From: Cyclaneusma minus
Taxonomy: Eukaryota; Ascomycota; Leotiomycetes; Marthamycetales; Marthamycetaceae
Assembly: GCA_037179335.1 (NCBI GenBank)
Contig: JAKZHN010000008.1
Coordinates: forward strand, 930,001-994,000
Direction of reading: 5' to 3'
Length of the DNA stretch: 64,000 nucleotides
In this document: positions 35,768 to 43,780 of the stretch, piece by piece
Layout of the letters: each line of letters opens with the position of its first letter
Numbering within the stretch: the first letter of the stretch is position 1
Position numbers and translations under genes: made by a program
Notes under the pieces: model-generated
What the model saw: only the letters and a program-made list of their open reading frames with translations
Told to the model about the DNA's origin: nothing
Database searches by the model: none

Positions 35768-36505
35768 CAAATTAAAGCTATATATTAAAATAATTTTATA
35801 AGCGATTAAATTATTTATAATATTTACATATATTATATATATAATATAGCTTAATTTTTAATATATAAAAAATTTTAAGCATGCAAAACCTTTTGGCAAT
35901 TAATTATTTATTATTAAAATTTAAACCAAATAGGCTATATTTGCAAATAAAAATTGCAATTTTAGCTTGTAATTTCGCAATTTGTTTTAGCTTTAAAATT
36001 TTAAATAATTTATTAAATAGCTGCAAAATTATCGGAATTTAAATTTGCTTAGCTTTAAATTAAATTAAAAACGTAAATAAAAGCTCAATTAATTTTGCTT
36101 TCGCGCAATATGCTTATACCTCCGGCTGGGATGCCTTAATTTTAAGCTTGCCTAAATTAATTTGCGTTAATAAATTGGCCATTTAATTAAAAAAGGCTAG
36201 TAAATAATTTCTAATTTAAAATAAAAAAGCTTTTAGGCTATTTTTAATTATTAATATTAATAACGCCTTTATTAGCATTATTAATAAATATATTATTGTT
36301 TTTATTAAATATGGTTTTTCAATTTAGTATATAAATTTTACCGGCATTATTGCTAATATTAAGCCTTTTTAAAATAAAGCAAAATTGGTTTTTAAAATTT
36401 TCCATAAAATTGTTTCAAATACAATTATTGCTAAATTTATGGCTAATAAATTAAATAATTATTATTTTACCGAATTATTGCTTTTTAAAATAAAAGCGGC
36501 TATTT

Positions 36506-36731
36506 TATTATAATGGTTAAAAATAAATTAGTAAATAAAAATGTATTATATATATTTTTTAATTATAAAAAATAACCGCTGCTTTTTTTAAATAAAAATA
36601 ACATCATTTAAATATTATATATTAAAAGCCTTGCTTAGCCTTTTTAATAAATAACGCTTAGCTTTTGCGCACCTTTAATATATATGCTTTATAAAATGCC
36701 CGCAAGGCGCCCTTTTCGGCCCCGTGTAATA
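36506..36731. repeat. Right LTR of inner element
   Basis: Starts TATTATAATGG and ends CGGCCCCGTGTAATA, immediately followed by AATTT (36732-36736) and then block B copy 2. It is intermediate in mutation level between the left and middle copies. Confidence 0.75.
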
Positions 36732-36736
36732 AATTT
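36732..36736. repeat. Target-site duplication of inner element, right copy (AATTT)
   Basis: Pairs with 28264-28268. Sequence after it (ATAGCAAAAAGC) matches what follows AATTT in the uninterrupted copy (ATAATAAAAAGC at 31113). Confidence 0.75.
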
Positions 36737-38097
36737 ATAGCAAAAAGCTTTTTATAATGCGTTAATAAATATAAAGCTATAATTAAATATAATAATTTTA
36801 AAAATATTTATAAAATAATTTTTTTATTAAAAAATAATTTTAATATAATAATTTATTATTATTAAAAAATAATTTTAATATAATAATTTATTATTATTAA
36901 AATAATATTATATACTTTAATAAATTTATAATAAAATCCTATAATAAATATATTTATAATTTATTGGCTAAAAATAAAAATATATATTAATTATAAAATA
37001 TATATTAGCAAATTTTATTTTGCTAATAATATAGCAATTGTGTATATAATTTTATATTTTAATTTTTATATTTAATTAATAATATTTATAATAAATTAAT
37101 ATTAATATTTATTTTATTTTAAAATAGCTTGCCAATTTGCAATTATAATAAATTTATAAAAATTTATTGCGTAATATATTTATTGCAAAAATATATAATT
37201 TGTTTTTTTAATATAATATATTTTTTAAATTGCTATTATTTATTTTTGCGCAATATAAATTAGCTTTATATTTTTGCTATATATTTATTATTTTTTAAAA
37301 TTTTAAAAATAATTATAAAGCTTGCTTTAATTATTCCAGTTTTTGAGTTTTTATAATTTAAATAAAATACAATTTGTTATTTGGAAATTCGCGTTTATAA
37401 TACGCAAATAAAATATATAATATTAAGTTTTTAGCTTAATAATTTTAATTAAAATGCAATTGTTATATTTGCAAAAGCAGCTATATATTTTTTAAAATTA
37501 TATATTTAATATATAATGAAATAAATTGCGGATTTTTTATTATGATATTAAAAAAAAATTGCTTAAGCATTTTGTATTATTTTTTTATAATTTAATTTAT
37601 AAAATAATAAATTAGCAGGGTTTTTAATTTTTATAATACATTTAATATTAAAACTATAAGATTTTAATTTTGTAGCTTATTTTATTTAATATTCATTAAA
37701 GTTTTTTCTATTCATAATATAGTATAAATTATTATAATTTAAAAATATTTAAACTTTATAATATATGCTTTTAATATATTATTTTTAATATTAAAAAAAT
37801 TATAATTGCAAATAATTTAATATTATATATTTAATATATTAGCTTTGCGCTTATTAATTTGCAAAGTTATAAAGCTATTAAATATTAATAATATTATATT
37901 AAACCATTTAAATTTGTAAATTATTTTAAATATTTAAATATTGCAAATTTAAAAGCATTATATATAATTTGCAAATTTATTTTTAATATATTAAAAAGCT
38001 TTTTATGCTTTTAATAAAAATTGGCTTATTCTAAAAACAGTTGCAATTTTATATCTATAATTAATATAGGCTATTTTTAAATAGCGCGGATGTTTTC

Positions 38098-38133
<36 letters not shown>

Positions 38134-38835
38134 ATTATTTTATTATAAAATTTAAAAATGAAATTTTATTTATTTTAAGTTTTCATTTGCTTTTTTTTAT
38201 AAAAAAACATTTTTATAGTTTTTTTAATGTAGTTTTTATATATTTATTATATTTGTTAAAAATTTTAAATAAATTAAAATATTATTAAAATAAATTATTA
38301 TAATAATATTTTTTAAAAAATTAAACGCTATATTTATATAAATTTAAAATATAGCTGGCGTATCTACCAATTTAAATAGTATTATTAAATATTTAAAATG
38401 ATTATATTTTATATAAAATGCTGCTTTTTGTTGATTTCCCTTTTATATATAAATTCTATAATATATATTTTTAAAATCCAATTTAATAAAAAGTTTGGCT
38501 TTTTTTAATTTAGCCAGAAATTTATTAATCAAAAACAAATAAGCAGCAATTTTTAATAATAATATTATTTAATTTTTTATAATTAATATATAAGCGCAAT
38601 TTTTTTAATATAAATAATATAAAAACTTTTATTGGATTTTTTAATTTATAAATTCAGTTTTTTACTAGCGTTTTATTAAAATATTATTTTAATACAATTA
38701 GCTGCTTCTTAAATAATTGTATAAATAAATTGGTAAAATAATTTTATTTTGATTTTTATAATATAATTTTAATTAAAATATATAAATAATATACCAGTGT
38801 TTTTTATATTAAAAATATTATTAAAATGGCTTAGT
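36737..38835. repeat. Block B, copy 2 (truncated at right)
   Basis: Homologous to 31113-33310. It ends at about 38835, just upstream of the RT remnant, so protease and gag regions expected further right are missing. The following sequence (38836-39549) is different. Confidence 0.7.
38310..38600 (-). pseudogene. Ty3/gypsy reverse transcriptase remnant, copy 2
   Basis: Minus-strand reading yields KKAKLFIKLDFKN, in which the first catalytic Asp is retained, unlike copy 1. Then come RIYI, a stop, KGNQQKAAF and LVDTPAIF followed by TAA, corresponding to the family's K-G-x-E-W-K-T-A-F and T-N-A-P-A-T-F blocks. It carries independent stops and a frame disruption relative to copy 1. Confidence 0.8.
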
Positions 38836-39549
38836 TTTTTTGGTTTTTATAGCTTATTTGCCAATAATAAAAATCTTTTCTCCCAATTTAATTATATTTT
38901 TATATTAGCAAATAAAAATATAAATCCTGCTAATAGCTTTAAATTATAAGTTAATTTTCTTTATTAAAGCTTCATTAAAAGAAAGCATATTATCCAAAAT
39001 ACCTTGGCTAGGAAAATTCTAGCTATAATTTAAAATATTAATATAAGGTATATTATTAGCCAAATTTTAAAAATAATTATTTCAAAGCTTAATTTACTAT
39101 TAATAGAAATTATAATTGCTATTAATTTCCATTTTCTTTATAATTATTTTATAAAGCTTGGAGCAATTATAAAAAAAGGCTTATAATTAACGTTTTTATT
39201 TTATACCAAAGCTATAAATATAGGGAATTGCAGAAAATTAAATAAATTTACAACAAAAATCACCCTGCAAATTTTATAATAAAAATATCATTTAACGAAG
39301 CGTTGGAAAAATTTATTAATACTAATAAGCTTACCGTCCGTATAGAAGAATAAATAAAATAAAATAAAAATGTTTTTATAAAAAAGAAAACGGATTAGCA
39401 GTCCTTGAATTTTTTATTTACTTATTATTTTATTTCACTATATAGCGGCTTTTAATACCGCTTTTATAAAACTAGTTATTCCTTATATATATAAATTAAA
39501 AAGTTAAACGTAAAGCTACTATTTATTTACAAAAATAGAAAATCCTCAA
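38836..39549. other. Right internal end of outer element, less A+T-biased
   Basis: 714 bp between block B copy 2 and the right LTR. G+C is visibly higher than in the rest of the block (for example CCTTGGCTAGG near 39002 and CTTACCGTCCG near 39331), yet no frame is open. It could be original internal sequence of the outer element. No polypurine tract is obvious before the LTR. Confidence 0.5.
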
Positions 39550-39742
39550 TGTTTAACTATAGCAAATAAATAGCTATATAAAATAAGGGTGGCGTAAACC
39601 GGTGCCTCAGGCACCAGCTTACGCCAAAAGCTAACAATATTTTTATTGTCTGCGAAAAAAGCTTTTCTCTCCTTTACGCTTTAATATACCACCACTACCA
39701 CCCCAACGCTAGCTAGCTCTACGTGATCCCGTTGAACCAACA
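39550..39742. repeat. Right LTR of outer element (193 bp)
   Basis: Begins TGTTTAACT (mutated) and ends GTTGAACCAACA (unmutated), followed by ATTAT at 39743-39747. The first two thirds are depleted of G/C relative to the left LTR, and the last 25 bp are intact. Carries the same hairpin as the left LTR at 39591-39625. Confidence 0.9.
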
Positions 39743-39747
39743 ATTAT
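39743..39747. repeat. Target-site duplication, right copy (ATTAT)
   Basis: Pairs with 26818-26822 and marks the outer boundary of the insertion. Sequence to the right returns at once to normal composition. Confidence 0.85.
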
Positions 39748-40104
39748 ACTCCCGAGCACTCAGCAGGGACTTGACTCATAATCATCTCTTACTCGAGTGG
39801 AAAGAAAAACCGCCAAAACAAAGTGCGCTGCTTCCCCAGGGCTTGAACCCAGGTGAATCGAAGGCCGAACATGCAAAGTCGCAGTTTACACAGAGCGCTT
39901 AACCACACCGTTATAATAACAGTTATTTGAAAACCAAAGCGCGTTTTGGTATTATCCCCTGAGCCGAACAAGCAAGGTTCCGGATCTATGAATAATCGAC
40001 CATTGTTGTCTCAATAACCACAACCCAAGAAGCCGCGATTCATCCCAGACAATCCAGAGCATCGCCCTAGCTCTGGGCCGAGATATTTCCTCGCCAAAAA
40101 GCTC
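39748..40104. other. Unique flank between retrotransposon and first paralogue
   Basis: 357 bp of normal composition, including the tRNA-like remnant listed separately. It is the 3' flank of the leftward paralogue gene. No coding sequence seen. Confidence 0.5.
39800..39912 (-). ncRNA. tRNA-like or Pol III-type remnant
   Basis: On the minus strand an A-box-like TGGTTAAGCGC (39905-39895) is followed about 55 nt later by a near-perfect B box GGGTTCAAGCC (39850-39840), with CTGGG/CCTGG able to form a T arm. A run of five T (minus strand; 39806-39810 on plus) follows and could terminate Pol III. A C-TTTGCAT-G loop resembles a tRNA-Ala(TGC) anticodon loop, but its stem is poor and no acceptor stem can be formed. 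I therefore read it as a decayed tRNA or tRNA-derived short element, not a working tRNA. Confidence 0.3.
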
Positions 40105-40773
40105 CTAAGCTTTCTTTGCTTGCTGTCCCATTCCATTCTTTTCGGTCGAGAAAGGGCCGAAAGCACCCATAATATGCTTCATCGTAGGCGCTGACATCCT
40201 AACCTTCATTCCTTGCATCTTTTCGCCATCCTTTGAAACCGCAGCAGGGCTGGTACTGGAGACAGGCGAGGCCTTGATGTCAAGGACGCCCTCAGCAGTG
40301 CCGTCAGCGTTCAGCTGAACATCCTTCAGCTCAGCCCTGTTCTATTCGAATGATTGAGCGTATTGCTCTTCGCGCTTGTTGCGGTGCGTCAAGTTCGTTC
40401 CAGCCTTCTCGTCATTGCTGCGCTCAGTGGCTAGGTTCACAAGAAGTTCAGTCTTGCCGGTAGGAGTCTCATACTCCTTCACATCGACTGAGTTCTGTAC
40501 AGAGATGTTAGAAATTTCCGCGCGTTCAAAAGCCAAGGTCGCACTCACCTTGGAACTTTCGGAGCAGCCAGGGCCGAAGCGGGCTGAAGTTGGCTGGAAG
40601 TTGATTTGTGAAGCTACGACAGCATGGGTCAGTGATTTTCAGTTTTTCAAATTTAGCGCGATGAAAGGTGTGAAGGTGAGTAGCGTGAGATTTTCATACA
40701 TACCAGAGCTCATGGTGCGGGCACCACAGCGGCTGGTGACTCGAGCTGAGATTGACTTCATAGAGGAAGACAT
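40105..40773 (-). pseudogene. Uncharacterised paralogue 1, interrupted by in-frame TAG
   Basis: Exons are 40773-40704 (70 nt), 40613-40549 and 40494-40105. Read through, this would give 174 aa, but a TAG at 40344-40342 stops it at 95 aa. The N-terminus MSSSMKSISARVTSRCGARTMSS is basic and Ser-rich, like a mitochondrial presequence. The conserved core reads NSVDVKEYETPTGKTELLVN, then HRNKREEQYAQSF-stop-NRAELKDVQL, NADGTAEGVLDIKAS, MSAPTMKHIMGAFGPFS. The intact neighbour reads QSQRAEVKDL across the stop, so the stop most likely came from a Gln codon by C-to-T change, the mutation type RIP causes. The RIP-affected element starts 360 bp away. The downstream frame is still open and conserved, so decay is recent or the short form is tolerated. 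No known family recognised. Confidence 0.7.
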
Positions 40774-40912
40774 GTCTGTAGTTGGTAGTTGTGAGAGGTC
40801 TGTAGAGTAGCGGTGTGTTTTGAAGAAGTCGAATATGACGCAGGAAGTTCGTGACTGGTGATGGATTGAGATGGGTTCATGAAAGGATCCAGCGCAGCGC
40901 CCGTACGAGGTT

Positions 40913-41062
40913 TTTATGCCACTCACTTCTTGAGGAGCTGCGCTCGCTTGTAGCAGCGACAGTGAATATGTGATATAGGGGGTTTTTGACAGTGAGTGAA
41001 ATGTACGGCAGTGAAGCAAGACACGGGACACCGTAAAAACAACTTCAGATGAGTACTGAGTC
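40913..41062. repeat. Promoter part of segmental tandem duplication (partner 42122-42296)
   Basis: Shared blocks with the upstream region of paralogue 2 include TTTATGCCACT, CGCTCGCTT, AGCGAC(A/T)GTGAATATGTGATAT, ATGTACGGC(A/G)GTGAAGCAAG and AACTTCAGAT. They lie at similar distances from both start codons, so the duplication covered the gene plus at least 290 bp of promoter. The most conserved strings are candidate regulatory elements. Confidence 0.75.
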
Positions 41063-41358
41063 AAATACAGGAAATCTGCTTGGGAGATATAGTTATATAA
41101 AAGCTCTTTATTTACGGCCACGCCCTTGGTGAGGCTACAATAGCTTAACAAGCACAGATTTCATCATCAGAGTATTAGGAAAGTGCAGGTGAAAAATCAA
41201 CGATTTGAACTTGATGCGCCCTCCGAAAAGCCTGGAAGAAGTCCTGGTCTCCAGAAGAGAGTCAACTAGAATTCCAGGAAATTTGAGTCCAAAACATTCC
41301 TCCTGAGGATTCCCTTCTCCAGCCGGGCAAGATCCATCTCACACTCAGAAACAGCTGA
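41063..41358. other. Spacer between duplicated units
   Basis: Unique sequence separating the promoter of paralogue 1 from the 3' end of paralogue 2. No gene seen. Confidence 0.4.
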
Positions 41359-41985
41359 TTACTTCCGAGAACTACTTCCCATGCCATTCCTCTCTTGCGA
41401 GAAAGGACCAAATGCTTGCATCATGTGCTTCATCATTGGGGCAGAGACCTTGACTTTGATATCATCCGTCTTCGAGCCAACGCCGGAGACTTGCGATGAC
41501 TTGATGTCAAGAAGACCCTCGCCAGTGCCATCTGCGTGGAGCTTCAAATCCTTGACTTCGGCGCGCTGACTCTGAAATGCCTCGGCGTAGTTCTTCTCGC
41601 GCTCATTGCGGTGATGGGTACTCTCTCCGGTCTGCGAATCCAGGTTGACAAGGAGCTCAGTCGTGCCGGCGGAGGTTTCGTGCTCCTTCACATCAACCTT
41701 GTTCTGGTCCAAGGAGTCAGCAGTCATCGTGTGTCCGTCACTCAGAACTCTGCTCACCTCGAGGGTCTTGCATTCTGGACTTTGGTGTGAGGCAACCGTC
41801 TTGAAGCCCACGGACGACACTGTGTGCCGTGAAAAGTCAGTAATGGTCATATGTTGCGCGTGATTTGGTGAAGGAGCACGAGGAGGATGAGAGGCTCAGA
41901 TACACCTTTACATACCAGACTTCAAGGTGAGGCTGCTGTAGCCGCTAGCAGCTCGGGCAGAGGCGATTTTCACTGCGAAAGACAT
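41359..41985 (-). CDS. Uncharacterised paralogue 2 (intact)
   Basis: Three exons: 41985-41916 (70 nt, the same size as in paralogue 1), 41819-41758 and 41703-41359, coding 158 aa. Intron positions and phases match paralogue 1. The N-terminus MSFAVKIASARAASGYSS is basic, Ala/Ser-rich and free of acids, suggesting mitochondrial import. The middle carries NKVDVKEHETSAGTTELLVN, then HHRNEREKNYAEAFQSQRAEVKDLKLHADG-type charged helix/strand sequence. It ends VSAPMMKHMMQAFGPFSQERNGMG. There is no TM segment or Cys motif. I do not recognise the family. The conserved M-K-H-(I/M)-M-x-A-F-G-P-F-S block near the C-terminus is the best search handle. Confidence 0.75.
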
Positions 41986-43780
41986 GTTTGATTGCTGATA
42001 GAGTAAATGGAGGAATTGTAAGGTTTGAGGTCGTGGAGTGAGTGGTTGAGGGTGTTCGAGAATCTTTGGCGCTGGAGAAGAAGTTGTGTGAATTCAGGGA
42101 AGAGTGTAGCACATGTAGATATTTATGCCACTGGCTGGCCCGCTCGCTTCTTGCGAGGCTAGTCTCGCAGCGACTGTGAATATGTGATATGGAGGAGGGA
42201 TGATTTTGAGAGTGAATGGGATGTACGGCGGTGAAGCAAGGTTCCTGGCGAATGAATACTGCAAAACCAACTTCAGATCGGTGAGTACTTGGTATCTATC
42301 TCAGAAATGTTCGAACTATGGAGTGGTATATAATCTCTGGCATTATTTTTGTCAAATATATCATGCGATCAGTGAGACTGACTGAGATCATGGCTTTCCA
42401 GTGATGAGAAATCCTGACTCTGTCGAATACTGCAAAACCTGAGTATTTTATATTAACAATCGGCCTTCGGGACTTCCATAGACTTTGTCGAAACCTACTC
42501 ATGCTTTCGAAAGCTGACTTTCGCAGATAATGGATAGAGCAATATCAGGAGACATGAAGTTGCCGTCTTCACTCTCACCGAGAGACAAATAATGTGTAAC
42601 ACACCGACGCGGCACCAGCGCTCCGCCGCTCCCGAAGACTAAAAGCATGTTCATTTAGACTTTTGATAAAAGCCTTGTCTTCGATGTCAAGGCTACCGAG
42701 CTGTTCTACCCGTCGTCTAGTTTGGCCAGACGGTCTTTTCCTTGCAATAAGAGTGCAATGGCACTAAAGGCTCGCATTGATCGCTTTCAAGGGTCTAAAT
42801 AAGTCTTCACTCAGGTCAGATTACCGGACAACGTTCACAGTCAACGGCCAAGCGTAATAGCTGACAGCTGAGGATGAGCAAACCCACGTGGACCATGTAC
42901 AAGCCAGCAGAGCCGCAACCACCATGCTCTACTAAATCATCAACATCACCTTCATTTCCTATTCAGATTTGGCTCTAAATCGTAAGAAGCGAAAGAGTTG
43001 AATAATTGTTCGTTACCTCGTGTGTACTTATGGCTTGTCGTGGTAGTCTTTCCCAGCTCGCTCATGTGAAATCCTTGTACCCCCCCATTGAGCCTTGCGG
43101 TTTATTAGGACTTCAGGCATCTACCACCGGTCTACATGACCAAGTTTTGTCGCACATCGCGGTCTCGAGGCCTGACGGCCTTGCTGTCGATGATCCCTGG
43201 GAGCCTGACTTTGTCAAATTGGCAGTGCATACATGTAGAACCGTGTCGACCGAGGCAAAAAACGTCAAGGATTCAAGGAACTTCCGGGATGCGGACTGGG
43301 GATTCCGTTGACATGAAGAAGCGGAAGTTTCCTGGCATCTCCGTGAGGCTGTTTCTTCAATTTGTACAAAGGTTCCGTGGTTCGAAGAGCAATCACGTCT
43401 ATGTTGAGAGAAGCTCGGAGAAAAGACCCATTAGGCATCTGAAAGAGGCGTGGGGGTTGGGGGCGGAGACTTCGGCACGGGGAACCTCTGGAGCTACTTA
43501 CCCCGCTAGCCCCCGCAAACCTTCCCCAGATTCTCCCGACGATCCGTGCCATGCCTCGGCCGTCACATCAGGATGCTTAAGCTACTATTGACCCAAGGGC
43601 GTGAGTGCTTATTATAGGTGAAGTTCAAGTATTTCTAGTTCTCTCGTCTCACCATCTCAGCTCCGTTTCTTCAATTCGTAACCTCTCCCGACTTACTGTA
43701 CACTGCGAGACTACAAATTCAAACTGTGTCCCTGTCTGTCTATTCGTCCATATACTCTGTTCTGAGTCTCCGAAGAGAAA
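41986..43780. other. Intergenic, divergent promoters
   Basis: 1.8 kb between the paralogue 2 promoter (duplicated part 42122-42296) and the AtuA-like gene. A CACGTG E-box lies at 42893-42898. Short overlapping frames at 43006-43591 lack domain content. C/T-rich sequence with TCTGTC repeats precedes 43781. Confidence 0.45.

Larger units (their letters stand above)
28269..36731. mobile_element. Inner nested LTR element (8.46 kb), RIP-degenerated
   Basis: Bounded by related LTRs (28269-about 28495 and 36506-36731) and AATTT duplications, and inserted between blocks A and B of a gypsy-type sequence. It contains a third LTR copy (35544-35767), a 0.8-0.9 kb tandem duplication ending in LTRs, and a complete A+B copy (30140-33310) of the very sequence it inserted into, which must itself be an additional insertion or recombination product. 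The order of events therefore has at least three steps. No intact coding sequence remains. Confidence 0.75.
34935..36731. repeat. Tandem duplication of internal end plus LTR (34935-35767 and 35772-36731)
   Basis: Two direct copies of 0.83 and 0.96 kb lie side by side. Each starts with ATATTAAAATAATTTTATAA and ends in GGCCCCGTGT(G/A)ATA. The second copy has roughly 130 bp extra (about 36130-36250). The pattern LTR-internal-LTR-partial internal-LTR suggests a tandem element trimmed by recombination. Confidence 0.75.
26823..39742. mobile_element. RIP-degenerated LTR retrotransposon with nested elements (12.9 kb)
   Basis: The whole A+T-rich block is bounded by matching LTRs (26823-27016 and 39550-39742) and an ATTAT target duplication, so it entered the genome as one retrotransposon that later received other insertions. 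The interior is overwhelmingly A/T, with stop codons in all frames, consistent with repeat-induced point mutation (C:G to T:A). All LTR-LTR differences are transitions apart from one indel. Decayed Ty3/gypsy reverse transcriptase is readable twice on the minus strand. The interior contains at least one further LTR element (28269-36731) and duplicated blocks. No intact gene remains. Whether the outer element's own coding region is the gypsy sequence, or that is also an insertion, is unresolved. Confidence 0.9.

Noticed and set aside
34935..36731. Regular repeats as a CRISPR-like array
   Set aside because: Only two to three copies of 0.2-0.9 kb units, LTR-like ends, eukaryotic host; not compatible with CRISPR.
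27017..39549. Mitochondrial DNA insertion or centromere as explanation for the A+T block
   Set aside because: LTR ends, target duplications and gypsy RT remnants on the minus strand explain it as mutated retrotransposons; no mitochondrial gene was recognised.
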